DNA of 64,000 bases, from NCBI RefSeq assembly GCF_002574545.1, contig NZ_NUGT01000009.1, positions 133,798 through 197,797 on the forward strand. Reading direction: 5' to 3'. Shown one piece after another: positions 33,394-42,867 of this stretch (positions are counted from its first letter, which is position 1; each line of letters opens with the position of its first letter). This stretch comes from Bacillus sp. AFS055030 (GTDB lineage: Bacteria; Bacillota; Bacilli; Bacillales; Bacillaceae_G). The position numbers were made by a program, and so were the translations under genes. The notes beneath the pieces are model-generated. The model searched no databases, had not been told where the DNA came from, and worked only from the letters and a program-made list of their open reading frames with translations.

Positions 33394-34092
33394 TTATTGA
33401 CGATCTAAAGCAAAATCCACCGCATTTTCAGCATGAATTCTTGTTGTATCAAAGACAGGAATACTGCAATTTTCCTGAGAGATTAACATCGTTATTTCAG
33501 TACATCCTAAAATAACCGCTTCCGCTCCTTGTTCAATTAAATGATTGATTATATTTAAATAAACTTGCTTAGATTCCTCTTTTACAATTCCAAGACAAAG
33601 TTCTTCATAAATAATATGATGGATCACTTTTCTTTTTGCTTCATTTGGGACAATAACATCTAAACCAAACTGCTCAATTAATCTTCCTTTATAAAAATCA
33701 TGCTCCATTGTAAATGCAGTTCCTAACAAAGCAACTTTTTTAATTCCATTATTTACAATTTCTTTAGCAGTTGCATCAGCAATATGTAATAAAGGTATAT
33801 TGACCGATTCTTGAACTTCCTTTGCCATCTTATGCATCGTATTCGTACAAATAACAAGACAATCTGCTCCACTATTCTCCAGCTTTTTAGCAATATCAAT
33901 CATCATTGTTGTTAATTCATCCCATCGATCCTCGAACTGAAGCGTTTTAATATCTTGAAAATCGACTGAATACAATATGCTTTTTGCGGAGTGATGACCG
34001 CCAAGTTTTTCTTTTACACGTTCGTTCATAATTTGATAATACAGTAAAGAAGACTCCCAACTCATACCACCAATCAGACCAATTGTTTTCAT
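33394..34092 (-). CDS. Aspartate/glutamate racemase family protein
   Basis: A 232-residue PLP-independent racemase-like protein. It begins MKTIGLIGGMSWESSLLYY; the two catalytic cysteines are in LVICTNTMHK (about residue 83) and VILGCTEITML (about residue 197), so both halves of the two-base mechanism are present. It is likely to interconvert L- and D-aspartate or a related amino acid. The start is ATG at 34090-34092 behind TTGGAGTG. It is not in an operon. Confidence 0.9.
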   Translation of the reverse strand: MKTIGLIGGMSWESSLLYYQIMNERVKEKLGGHHSAKSILYSVDFQDIKTLQFEDRWDELTTMMIDIAKKLENSGADCLVICTNTMHKMAKEVQESVNIPLLHIADATAKEIVNNGIKKVALLGTAFTMEHDFYKGRLIEQFGLDVIVPNEAKRKVIHHIIYEELCLGIVKEESKQVYLNIINHLIEQGAEAVILGCTEITMLISQENCSIPVFDTTRIHAENAVDFALDRQ

Positions 34093-34460
34093 TATTATTC
34101 ACTCCAATTTATTTAAAATTTTTACTCATCTGCTTATCTTAAAAAATCAAGATATGAAATGAACACGTTCTATATAAATTTAACAACTTTTATTATCTAT
34201 TAGTTTAACAAGGAAATTTAAAGAGAACTATAGGTATTATTTTAGTAATACTATTGAGTCAAGATATCCAACAAACAATTTCTATAGTTGCAAAAATTTG
34301 TTTTTTTCTTCCAGTACATGGCATAGTAGTTAAATAAAGAACTGAAATTAAATTTTTTCGCACACCTTCAAATCATCAATTAAGGATTGGTTCCTTTTAG
34401 TCTGAGTTTGCTTTCACTGTTCTTTTAATCTGGAAATTACATAGAAGGAGGACATACAAC
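34093..34460. other. Intergenic region between divergent racemase and DinB genes
   Basis: About 370 bp, AT-rich; no gene supported. Promoters for both genes should lie here, but I could not place them clearly. Confidence 0.6.
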
Positions 34461-34952
34461 TTGAGTAAAAAAGAAATCTTACAAAGTGGAGTCAAGCAAG
34501 TTTTTTACGAAGAAGAATGGTACCCGCCAATTTCAGAAGCGTTAAAGAATCTAACTGCTGCACAAGCATGTTGGCAACCAGAAGGAAAAGCCAGTAATAC
34601 AATTTGGGAAAATGTAAACCATTTACTATTCTTTAAAGAGCGCTTACTTTCACGCTTACAACAAGATAATACATTTGTTGCTCACAATAATAATGATGAA
34701 ACGTTTGTCCAAGGCAGACCGAATGATGATAATGCCTGGAAACAAACAGTAAAACGAACACTTCAAGTTCATGACGCCTTACAATCTACATTAGCATCCT
34801 TAAACGAGGCCGAACTAGATCAACCCAAACCTTCACTACCAGTTTGGCAACAATATCAAAATATCCTTTTACACGACGCCTATCATACTGGACAAATTGT
34901 ACAACTTCGTAAACTCCAAGGTTCATGGCCAGCTCGGCGCCCAAATTTATAA
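34461..34952 (+). CDS. DinB family protein
   Basis: A 163-residue four-helix-bundle protein of the DinB/YfiT type. Metal-binding histidines are in TIWENVNHLLFFKERL (His about residue 54) and LHDAYHTGQIVQLRKLQG (two His near residues 141-145). Such proteins are thiol- or stress-related metal-dependent transferases; the substrate is unknown. The start is TTG at 34461-34463, supported by GAAGGAGG nine bases upstream. It is followed by a strong terminator. Confidence 0.88.
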   Translation: MSKKEILQSGVKQVFYEEEWYPPISEALKNLTAAQACWQPEGKASNTIWENVNHLLFFKERLLSRLQQDNTFVAHNNNDETFVQGRPNDDNAWKQTVKRTLQVHDALQSTLASLNEAELDQPKPSLPVWQQYQNILLHDAYHTGQIVQLRKLQGSWPARRPNL

Positions 34953-34998
34953 CGATGATTAAAATTAGCTAAAATTCACCCATAGCTTTTAAACAAAT

Positions 34999-35037
34999 AA
35001 CCAATTTCTCTGTAAAATTGAGAAATTGGTTTTTTTG
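34999..35037 (+). terminator. Terminator of the DinB-family gene
   Basis: AACCAATTTCTC/GAGAAATTGGTT, a 12-bp perfect stem followed by TTTTT. Confidence 0.92.
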
Positions 35038-35077
35038 TCACTTCATTCTTCTCCTTGAAATTTTTTCAAACGAAAAC

Positions 35078-35124
35078 AAAAATACCACCTACTTTTATCG
35101 GATTGGATAAAAATAGATGGTATT
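35078..35124 (-). terminator. Long hairpin downstream of the coat protein gene
   Basis: AATACCATCTATTTTTATC pairs with GATAAAAGTAGGTGGTATT with few mismatches, followed by Ts on the minus strand. It lies about 145 bp past the coat gene stop. Confidence 0.65.
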
Positions 35125-35270
35125 AAAATCAAAATATGGTTAACTTTTTTTGAAGACGAAAGGTTAAAAGCGGCATCAAAAAAAGTTATAAACCTAAGCA
35201 AAATCATTTAACAAATTTGAATAAGAGGTTTCGGACGAAAAAATTTTGTCCTTTTCTTCTCCAAATCGTA

Positions 35271-35663
35271 TTAGCCGAGTTTTGCTACTAATTGTGCTAA
35301 TAATTGAATTGCTGCTTGAATAACTGCTTCAATTTGCAATTCAGTTTGTGTGACAACAATTCCATCTGAATTCTCAATGTAAACAGATTGTGATTGTAAT
35401 TGAAGATTTTCTAAGGATTGAGCAACTTTTTGCAATTGACTAACTCTTGGATCATCAGCAAATAAAAGAATGACAGCTTCAATTGCAGCTTGTAGTGAAG
35501 CTTGTACTAAAACTAAAGCCTGAGCTTCAGTTTGAGCAACTGTAATCGTGTGTGAATCACGAACGACTAATCTTTGAAATTCTGCTTGTGCATTTTCTAT
35601 TCTATTAAAAGATCTTTGTCTTTCTGCTACACTAGCACTAGTAACTGGACGGATCGGATACAT
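35271..35663 (-). CDS. CotX-type spore coat protein
   Basis: A 130-residue Gln/Ala/Val-rich protein with two copies of the spore-coat X/V pattern: VVRDSHTITVAQTEAQALVLVQASLQAAIEA at about residues 32-62 and IENSDGIVVTQTELQIEAVIQAAIQ at 96-120. Proteins of this type lie in the outer insoluble coat of Bacillus spores. The start is ATG at 35661-35663 with AGGAG upstream. Late mother-cell expression is expected from the family. It stands alone rather than in a cotVWXYZ cluster. Confidence 0.85.
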   Translation of the reverse strand: MYPIRPVTSASVAERQRSFNRIENAQAEFQRLVVRDSHTITVAQTEAQALVLVQASLQAAIEAVILLFADDPRVSQLQKVAQSLENLQLQSQSVYIENSDGIVVTQTELQIEAVIQAAIQLLAQLVAKLG

Positions 35664-36087
35664 TAAATCAACTCCTGATAGTTTTAATATAATTTATTCA
35701 AAAAAGATAATGTAGATTGGACAAGCATCCTATTATAAATATGGAAGTTTTAATAGATTTCGATTAGAAAAATAGATTTACATTAAATTTTATTAATATT
35801 AGTAGCGAATTTGATAATAGAGTTCATGTTTCTAGTATTTATTACGATTGACACTTTAGAAATGGTAGACTACAAAAGGGTCATATCAAAAATGGATTAT
35901 AACGAAAGTAGCTTTTCATTTTAAAAATGGTACACTTCTTCTTACTATACAAATAAAAGACCCGCTATTTTGTACACAGACCGAATAGAATTAAAAGTCT
36001 TTTTTTTAAAATTAAAGTTCCTTATAGTAATTAGTAGCAAATCGAATGGATAGTAGTTTATCCACCTATTTAAGGAGAGGAATTCCT
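35664..36087. other. Intergenic region between coat and pentapeptide genes
   Basis: About 420 bp; no supported gene. Promoters of both divergent genes should be here; no clear sigma-K site could be fixed. Confidence 0.55.
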
Positions 36088-36723
36088 ATGAAAATCGATA
36101 CACCTTCAATCCCGAAAGAATTAATCACTAGAAACTTTTATGACATTTTTTATGAAGAGGACCCAGAATTAGGAATGTGCGAAATCTCTGGCTCCGTTTT
36201 TGAAAATGAAGTTGTAGATCGAGTATATTTATATAAAGCAGTCATCAAGAATTGTAAATTTACGAATACAGATTTGAGAAACATTAGTATGACTGATGTA
36301 TATTTTGAAGACTGTGATTTATCAAATTGCAATATGAGAAACTCTTCCATCCACAAAGTGATTTTTAAGAATTGTAAATTATTAGGCGCAAATTTGACGG
36401 AATCTAGCATTGGAAATGTACAATTTGAAAATTCTGTTTTAAATTTATCACTGTTCGGAGAATCAAAACTAGAAAAAGTAATTTTTAAAGACTCTGTTCT
36501 AAAAAACACTGATTTTTATGATTGTAAATTCAAAAAAATTGATTTTAATAGATGTAATATTGATGGAGCAAATTTTGAACAAACATCTTTAAAAGGGATT
36601 GATATTAGTAGCTCTACTTTTAACGAATTAGCTGTTTCAATTAGTAATTTAAATGGCTGCAAAGTTTCATCAAATCAAGCCGTTCAATTTGCAACATTGA
36701 TGGGACTAAAGATTGTTGATTAG
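36088..36723 (+). CDS. Qnr-like pentapeptide-repeat protein
   Basis: A 211-residue protein made mostly of pentapeptide repeats of the A/C-[D/N]-[L/F]-x-x form (for example CDLSNCNMRNSS, GANLTESSIG, CNIDGANFEQT), which build a right-handed quadrilateral beta-helix. Length and the carboxyl end (SNQAVQFATLMGLKIVD) resemble Qnr-type proteins that protect gyrase, but resistance function is inference only. The open frame begins 14 codons earlier; ATG at 36088 is chosen because AAGGAGAGG lies seven bases before it. The next gene is 42 bp downstream in the same direction. Confidence 0.82.
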   Translation: MKIDTPSIPKELITRNFYDIFYEEDPELGMCEISGSVFENEVVDRVYLYKAVIKNCKFTNTDLRNISMTDVYFEDCDLSNCNMRNSSIHKVIFKNCKLLGANLTESSIGNVQFENSVLNLSLFGESKLEKVIFKDSVLKNTDFYDCKFKKIDFNRCNIDGANFEQTSLKGIDISSSTFNELAVSISNLNGCKVSSNQAVQFATLMGLKIVD

Positions 36724-36765
36724 AAGCTAAGTAGATGAGTTGTAGTTAATGGGAGGGAGTTAAAA

Positions 36766-37608
36766 GTGAAAAAGTTTCCTAAAGACACAATAGTAGCTGG
36801 TTATCGACATTCCGTCGGACTTCATTCTGATGGTACGGTTTATGCAGTAGGTGATCATAAATATGGCAAACTAGAAGTTAACGATTGGAGCGATATTGTG
36901 GCGGTTGCTGCGGGTAACGCTCACACGGGTAATTCTCATACGATTGGATTAAAAGCAGACGGAACCGTTGTGGCTGTGGGATGGAACAAGCATGTACAAT
37001 GTGATGTAAGCAACTGGCGTGAAATTGTGTCGATTGCAGCTGGTTGGCGTCGTTCAGTCGGGCTAAAATCAGATGGTACGGTTATTGCTGTAGGTCGAAA
37101 CAACGATGGTCAGTGCAATGTAAATGATTGGCACAGCATTGTGGCTATTTCGGCAGGTGACTGGCATACTGTCGGACTTAAATCAGATGGCACCGTTACA
37201 GCTGTGGGCAATAATCGGTATAGCCAATCCAAAGTAAGCAAATGGCATGAGATCGTGGCGGTTGGGGCAGGGTATCTTCATACCATCGGATTAAAGTCGG
37301 ACGGTACGGTTGTTGCTGTAGGACTGAATAAAGATGGTCAATGTAATGTTAGCAACTGGCACGACATAGTAGCAATCTCAGCTGGAAGTAATCATACGAT
37401 TGGACTAAAGGAAGACGACTCTGTTATAGCTGTCGGATTAAGTAGGCATGGCCAATGTAATGTAAGTGACTGGTGCGATATTATAGCAATTTCAGCAGGT
37501 TGTACACATACTCTCGGACTTAAATCAGATGGCACAGTTATTGCTACAGGTAGTAATGAATTTGGTCAATGCAATGTAAGTAACTGGCACAGTATCCAAT
37601 TAAATTAA
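36766..37608 (+). CDS. RCC1-like seven-bladed beta-propeller protein
   Basis: A 280-residue protein consisting almost entirely of seven repeats of about 38 residues, each of the form VGLKSDGTVIAVG followed by QCNVNDWHSIVAISAG. This is the RCC1/ATS1 repeat, and seven copies fit a closed beta-propeller. There is no signal peptide. A GNxHT motif is duplicated in the first repeat. Bacterial RCC1-like proteins have no settled function; protein binding is likely. The start is GTG at 36766 with GGGAGGGAG upstream. Base composition looks richer in G and C than the neighbours, a possible sign of transfer. Confidence 0.88.
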   Translation: MKKFPKDTIVAGYRHSVGLHSDGTVYAVGDHKYGKLEVNDWSDIVAVAAGNAHTGNSHTIGLKADGTVVAVGWNKHVQCDVSNWREIVSIAAGWRRSVGLKSDGTVIAVGRNNDGQCNVNDWHSIVAISAGDWHTVGLKSDGTVTAVGNNRYSQSKVSKWHEIVAVGAGYLHTIGLKSDGTVVAVGLNKDGQCNVSNWHDIVAISAGSNHTIGLKEDDSVIAVGLSRHGQCNVSDWCDIIAISAGCTHTLGLKSDGTVIATGSNEFGQCNVSNWHSIQLN

Positions 37609-37717
37609 ATAAGCAACAATTTTCTGAAAATAACCCTTCTCCTCTACTGCTAATCATGATATATTTTCTTCTAGAAGGTGTAAAAAATAGCCAATTTTCT
37701 AAGGGGAGATTTATTAA

Positions 37718-38236
37718 ATGAAAAAAACAGCTCTTTTAGTAATCGATGTTCAGGCTTTTATGTTTTCCGAATCTAATCCGGTTTATAATAGTGAAACATT
37801 ATTAAATAATCTAAACAAATTGATCGATAAAGCAAGAGCTACGAATACGCCGATATTTTATATACAGCATTCTGAAGAAGATTCTCCACTTGAATATGGT
37901 ACACCTGGTTGGGAAATTCAGTCAGATATTGCTCCAATTGATGGAGATATCATTATACATAAAACAACACCAGACTCTTTTTTTAAGACGAATTTAAAAG
38001 AAGAGTTGGCAAAACTTGAAATTAACCATTTAGTTATGGCGGGAATTCAAACGGAAATCTGTGTTGATACTACGACTAGAAACGCCTTTGGAAATGGCTA
38101 TGAAGTTACACTTGTTACGGATGCTCATAGTACTTGGAATTCAGATGAGCTTACGGCCGAGCAGATTATTAAACACCATAATGAGACACTGCGCTGGCTA
38201 GCTGAACCTAAAACTACTGATGAAGTTAAATTTTAA
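37718..38236 (+). CDS. Isochorismatase-like cysteine hydrolase
   Basis: A 172-residue hydrolase with the Asp-Lys-Cys triad of the family: Asp10 (LLVIDVQ), Lys82 (IIHKTTPDSF) and Cys115 (GIQTEICVDTT). The cis-peptide region before Cys is also typical. Substrates range from isochorismate to nicotinamide and N-carbamoyl compounds; the lack of siderophore genes nearby argues against isochorismatase proper. ATG at 37718 follows AGGGGAG. It is monocistronic. Confidence 0.92.
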   Translation: MKKTALLVIDVQAFMFSESNPVYNSETLLNNLNKLIDKARATNTPIFYIQHSEEDSPLEYGTPGWEIQSDIAPIDGDIIIHKTTPDSFFKTNLKEELAKLEINHLVMAGIQTEICVDTTTRNAFGNGYEVTLVTDAHSTWNSDELTAEQIIKHHNETLRWLAEPKTTDEVKF

Positions 38237-38260
38237 AAGGCAGCTAATAAGCTGCCTTTT
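38234..38260 (+). terminator. Terminator of the isochorismatase-like gene
   Basis: AAAAGGCAGCT/AGCTGCCTTTT perfect stem directly after the stop, with Ts at the end. Confidence 0.9.
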
Positions 38261-38357
38261 AGACTGTTCGAAAATCACTTGCTTTCTTCATTGCTTCGCC
38301 TATCCTTGTTGTTCTAGTTCTTTTGTATTTTAAAGCAAACGTTTGCATTCATTCTGA
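38261..38357. repeat. Decayed copy of the inverted-repeat element
   Basis: The first 45 bp align to the reverse complement of the element at 9636-9763 with one gap (AGACTGTT, GCTTTCTTC, TTGCTTC and CCT blocks shared), and the last 26 bp match its other end at about 20 positions. The middle is missing. Many differences are C/T or G/A changes. Confidence 0.6.
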
Positions 38358-38395
38358 AAACCCTCTGAAGCGACGCCTTTATTTTTCAATATTTT

Positions 38396-39340
38396 TTAGG
38401 TATGCGAAACAATTATTTCACAATCTCCATCTAAAACAAATTCCCCAAATCCAACAGGAATGATAAAGTTCGAGCCTTTTGTTAAATGATACTCTTCTCC
38501 GCTATGGATTAGTTTTCCATTACCGTTTATTACACTTAATAGTAAATATTGATCATTATAGGTTAAATAAGCCTTTCCAGTAATATCCCATTTATAGACA
38601 GTGAAAAATTCCGAATCTACAAATGTATTAATCTTTATATTTTCTTTTTCTTCCGTCTTACATTCGACTTCTGGTTCTTGATGTGGAATTGTTGTGACAT
38701 CGATTGCTTTATTTAAATGAAGCTCTCTTAAATTTCCTTCATGGTCTTTTCGATCATAATCGTAAACCCGATAAGTTGTATCAGAGCTCTGTTGTGTTTC
38801 TAATACGAGCGTTCCTTCACATAATGCATGAATCGTTCCACTTGGGACATAGAAAAAATCCCCCGGCTTAATTTTTACTCGGCGAAGTAAATTTGACCAT
38901 TTGCCTTCTTTAATTTGACTAATTAGTTCCTCTTTTGTTTTAGCGTTATGGCCAAAGATCATATGCGCATCTTCTTTACAATCAAGAATATACCAACATT
39001 CTGTTTTACCAAGATCACCATTTTCATTCACTTTTGCATAAGAATCTTCGGGATGAACTTGAACGGATAAATCCATATTTGCATCTAATATTTTCGTTAA
39101 TAGTGGGAAAACCTCATCCTTTGGGTGACCAAATAACTCCGGTTGCTTTTCCCATAATTCATTTAAGGTAATCCCTGCAAATCGTCCATTTTCAATAATA
39201 GATGCTCCATTAGGATGAGCTGAAATTGCCCAACATTCACCTGTATTTTCATTTGGTATATCATAGTTAAAATCGGATTTTAAAGCTGTTCCACCCCATA
39301 TTCGTTCTTTAAATACCGGTTTTAAAAATAATGGTTGCAT
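38396..39340 (-). CDS. manA: Mannose-6-phosphate isomerase, class I
   Basis: A 314-residue type I phosphomannose isomerase that interconverts mannose-6-phosphate and fructose-6-phosphate. Zinc ligands appear as His96 in LSVQVHPEDSYA, Glu114 in GKTECWYI and a later His in PSGTIHALCEG. It is about the usual length for short Firmicutes ManA. The start is ATG at 39338-39340 with AGGAGG upstream. It ends the sugar operon and follows the ROK kinase by 23 bp, which fits mannose release by the upstream phosphorylase. Confidence 0.94.
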   Translation of the reverse strand: MQPLFLKPVFKERIWGGTALKSDFNYDIPNENTGECWAISAHPNGASIIENGRFAGITLNELWEKQPELFGHPKDEVFPLLTKILDANMDLSVQVHPEDSYAKVNENGDLGKTECWYILDCKEDAHMIFGHNAKTKEELISQIKEGKWSNLLRRVKIKPGDFFYVPSGTIHALCEGTLVLETQQSSDTTYRVYDYDRKDHEGNLRELHLNKAIDVTTIPHQEPEVECKTEEKENIKINTFVDSEFFTVYKWDITGKAYLTYNDQYLLLSVINGNGKLIHSGEEYHLTKGSNFIIPVGFGEFVLDGDCEIIVSHT

Positions 39341-39363
39341 GCTAATTTCCTCCTATAGGCTAT

Positions 39364-40236
39364 TTATACTAGTGCATTTTTATTTAAAGCATTTTGTGCA
39401 AGCATAAGAGCTCCAGTAATTCCAGCATGATCTCCTAAGCCTGGTGATACGATATATTCAGATAACTCTGGTAAACTAACATAATCGCAAACTAGCTCAT
39501 TCAAATATTGATAGATCTTATCGAAAACTTGCTTTTGATTCATAACTCCCCCACCAAGGACAATCTTCTTAGGTGATAAGATTAAAATATATTGCATAAG
39601 TGCTTGTGCAATGTAGTATCCTTCTAAGTCCCAAACCTCTTTTCGATTGACAAGGCTTGCACCACTTTCTCCAAAACGGGCTTCAATAGCTGGACCAGAA
39701 GCTAACCCTTCTAAACAATCACGGTGATAAGGACATTTTCCTTTGTACTGATCTAGTGGATGTCGTCTTACTAAAATATGCCCCATCTCAGGATGAGTAA
39801 TGCCTTGAAGCAACTCGCCATTAACAATGGCACCAGCACCTATTCCAGTACCAACTGTTATATAAAGACAGCTATCTAAACCCTTCGCTGCTCCAAACAT
39901 AGCCTCACCTAATGCCGCTGCATTCACATCCGTATTAAAACCAATTGGGACTGAAAAATGGCCTTTAAATACTTGAAGAAAAGGATAATTCTTCCACTCT
40001 TTTTTTGGTGTTGAAGTAATATTTCCATAGGTAGCGCTTTCTTTATTCACATCAATTGGACCAAACGAAGCAATTCCTATTGCTCGTATTGGAAACTTAT
40101 CGAAAAATTCAATCACCTTTGGGATCGTTTCATCCGGTATCGTTGTCGGAATTTGAATTCTCTCAATTAAATTTCCATTTTCATCTCCAATAGCACATAC
40201 AAACTTTGTTCCCCCTGCTTCGATTGCACCTAACAT
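39364..40236 (-). CDS. ROK-family hexokinase/fructokinase
   Basis: A 290-residue sugar kinase. The phosphate-binding motif GAIEAGGTKFVCAIG starts at residue 3, the catalytic region is PIGFNTDVNAAALGEA, and a zinc-binding block GHILVRRHPLDQYKGKCPYHRDCLEGLASG (His and three Cys) is typical of the GmuE/ScrK fructokinase group. Some members phosphorylate mannose, which would fit its position beside manA. The ATG at 40234-40236 is preferred, with GGGAGG eight bases upstream, over the ATG five codons earlier. Confidence 0.9.
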   Translation of the reverse strand: MLGAIEAGGTKFVCAIGDENGNLIERIQIPTTIPDETIPKVIEFFDKFPIRAIGIASFGPIDVNKESATYGNITSTPKKEWKNYPFLQVFKGHFSVPIGFNTDVNAAALGEAMFGAAKGLDSCLYITVGTGIGAGAIVNGELLQGITHPEMGHILVRRHPLDQYKGKCPYHRDCLEGLASGPAIEARFGESGASLVNRKEVWDLEGYYIAQALMQYILILSPKKIVLGGGVMNQKQVFDKIYQYLNELVCDYVSLPELSEYIVSPGLGDHAGITGALMLAQNALNKNALV

Positions 40237-40262
40237 AAATTTTCCTCCCATGTATCAATTTT

Positions 40263-41493
40263 TTATATTTCCTTTGAGTGAAGCATGGCCTTATTGATTG
40301 GTTTCTTCCAAATCAAATGAAGAATTGGAATCATTACTACATAGATAATTGGAAAAAAGCTAAATGAAATTGGTAAAAGTGCTTCGAGATCGAAGTATTT
40401 ACCCATGACTAGAAAAATAAATACCCCTATCAATCTCCCAATTCCAAGCGGGATTTCTCGAATGATAATATAATCTAAGCGTTTAGCCTTATAATTCGGA
40501 TCTCTTTCAATTGATTCATAAATCATCGCATTCATAGATGTATTGATCATATTCATTGCAACTGGAGAGACAATTCCAAAAATAACTAGTGAAATAAGGT
40601 AAGGTAAAGAAGAAATTAGAAAAGAGCTCAGCAGTATACAGATCGATCCAGCAGCAAAAATCTTCATTCGATCGTTTTGATTCGTTAGTTTAGCTAAAAA
40701 ATAAAATGCTAAAACGACAACAAACTGTGTTCCAGTATGATAGATTCCGAGATTTAATTCCCCACCAGCTATTTTGAACGTCATCATCGTAATTAAAAAG
40801 GTTGTGTACACCCCAGATACTATTCCATCTGAAAACATGACTAAGTACATCTTTTTCCATTCTTTTGAAGGATTTTTTACAACTTCAAGAAAATGACTTT
40901 TTTGCAGAAACAGGTTTTCCTTTTACCTTTAAAGAAGTCAAAAAAGAAATAAAGAAGAATACGCAAGTACCAGTAAAAATGACATAGTATCCTGTCATTC
41001 CATTAAATTGGGAAATAATGATTCCGGATAGAAGAGGTGCGATTCCCCCTCCGATTGTCATTAAGATTCCTTGAACATATAAAAACTTGTCTCTTTGTTC
41101 ATTAGTCGTTAAATCTAAAACAGCTAAATGAACGCCTACATAATACAAACTCATTGCTAATCCATTTAAAAATCCTAGTAATAAAATATGCTCGTTCAAG
41201 GTTGAATGGTAAAGTAACATAATTAAATAGGTAATTAAGTAACAGATAAATCCTAATCGCATCGTTATCATTGGACTCGTTTTTCTAGCTATCCAGGCAC
41301 AAATACCAAAGCAAAAGATAATGGCAACTGACCAATATAGGCTAAAATAGGCTAGTAGTGAGTATGTTTTATCAAGCTTCCATAAAAATACACTTTGAAA
41401 GATTCCTGATAAGGCTCCTCCAAAAGAAAAGAAAGTATTCATCAGTAAATAGAACTTTAATTCTGCAGAAAAAGATTTAAAAATTTGAAGCAT
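40263..41493 (-). pseudogene. MFS sugar transporter interrupted by a +1 frameshift
   Basis: Two adjacent frames together form one MFS carrier of about 410 residues. The amino half (40885-41493, starting at ATG 41491-41493 behind GAGGGGA) ends KGKPVSAKKSFS. The other half resumes in the next frame, and joining them by removing one base from the A6 run (T6 at 40898-40903 on the plus strand) gives AKSHFLEVVKNPSKEWKKMY, a smooth loop between the two halves. Each half has six helices. The second half alone has no ribosome-binding site. It lies between the GH130 gene and the kinase, so an intact ancestor probably carried a sugar. A sequencing error in the run is possible. Confidence 0.82.
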
Positions 41494-41770
41494 TAATCTA
41501 TTCCCCTCTATTAGGAGCGGCTATTTACAAGAACGACTAAAACTAATCAAAAGTAAGCTAGTTCCCCGCATTTAGCTACCTCTGTATATAAATCCGATAA
41601 CTTTTTAGTCGCATTTCTCATTCAATAGTTTCAACTTCCAACTCATTTTTCGATAAAAAAGGATGCATAAAGCAAGAGTCGTTTACACTGTTCAACAAAG
41701 TTTCATTTCGTTAAATTTGGCGTAAATTTCTATTCCTTGGTTTATGTCATCCTTTCTACAAACGTTCTGT

Positions 41771-42832
41771 TTATAAATAAGTTAATGAATCTAGTATTTC
41801 TTTTAAGCTTAATTCAGCGCATGCCATTGAAGTATCTGCCACACCGTAAAACATTTTAACAACGTCCCCTTCAACTAGTGCTCCACATGAAAAGACTACA
41901 TTTCCAAAGAATCCTTCTACTTCATAATCTGCTTCTGGTTGAAGGATTGGTTGGTTAGAGCGAGCGATAATTTTAGTAGGGTCCTCTAAATCTAGTAAAA
42001 CGGCACCCATGCAATAACGGTGATCTTCCGTCGCTCCATGATATAATTCAAGCCAACCTTTTTCTGTTTTAAATGGAACAGCTCCACCTCCCATTCGAGC
42101 ACTATCCCACATACCTTCTCTTAAGCCTAATAGATGTTTATGATTTCCCCAGTGTAGTAGATTAGGAGATTCAGCAATCCAAATTTCTGGTTCGCCGATA
42201 CTTTTCGGTACCGGTCGGTGAAGTGCATAATATTTCCCATTAATTTTTTCAGGGAAAATTAATACATCTTTATTTTCAGGTGCAAAAATCATTCCGTGAC
42301 GCTCAACTGTTACAAAATCTTTCGTTGAAACCATTGACTCACCAACACCTACAGGTGAAACAGCACTAAAATAGATATAGTATGTATCACCAATTTGAGT
42401 AATTCGTGGATCTTCAATCCCGAAAGACTCTAATTCATTTGAAGGGTATAGAAATGGTTTTTCATCGATCGTAAACTGGTGCCCATCTTTACTACGAGCA
42501 ATCCGTAAATACGAAAGTGAAGTTAAGTATTTAAAGCCTTGTTTATCATTATTTTCACTAATTGTACGTACATCTGAAAAATCATATTTTGGATCATTTA
42601 CATTAAACTCTAAAATTTCAAGTTCATTTGAAGTTGGATTAAAGACAGGTGATTTAATGATGTTAGGATCTTCACTAATTGGGCGTTCTGCAACACGTAG
42701 AAGCATAATAATTTCATCTTTAAATTTTGCAATCCCTGCATTAAATGCGCCGATTACTTCAAAATCAGGACGATGTGGTTTTACACTTTGTGGTGTTACT
42801 AATGGGTTTTCTTCATATCTATATACATTCAT
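41771..42832 (-). CDS. GH130 beta-mannoside phosphorylase
   Basis: A 353-residue five-bladed propeller enzyme with family GH130 motifs: MNVYRYEENPLVTP, FNAGIAKFKDEIIMLLRVAER, ESFGIEDPRITQIGDTYYIYFSA, the catalytic-type Asp in GIEDPR, and YHGATEDHRYCMGAVLLD. GH130 enzymes phosphorolyse beta-mannosides to alpha-mannose-1-phosphate. The overall layout resembles the Listeria beta-1,2-oligomannan phosphorylase group, but linkage specificity is inference. The start is ATG at 42830-42832 behind AAAGGAG. It lies 35 bp from the DUF1861 gene in the same direction. Confidence 0.88.
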   Translation of the reverse strand: MNVYRYEENPLVTPQSVKPHRPDFEVIGAFNAGIAKFKDEIIMLLRVAERPISEDPNIIKSPVFNPTSNELEILEFNVNDPKYDFSDVRTISENNDKQGFKYLTSLSYLRIARSKDGHQFTIDEKPFLYPSNELESFGIEDPRITQIGDTYYIYFSAVSPVGVGESMVSTKDFVTVERHGMIFAPENKDVLIFPEKINGKYYALHRPVPKSIGEPEIWIAESPNLLHWGNHKHLLGLREGMWDSARMGGGAVPFKTEKGWLELYHGATEDHRYCMGAVLLDLEDPTKIIARSNQPILQPEADYEVEGFFGNVVFSCGALVEGDVVKMFYGVADTSMACAELSLKEILDSLTYL

Positions 42833-42867
42833 TTTTATTAGCTCCTTTGTTGGCGTATGATTAGTAC

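Noticed and set aside
37718-38236. Siderophore isochorismatase
   Set aside because: No dhb or ent genes are adjacent and there is no aryl carrier domain; only the hydrolase fold is supported.
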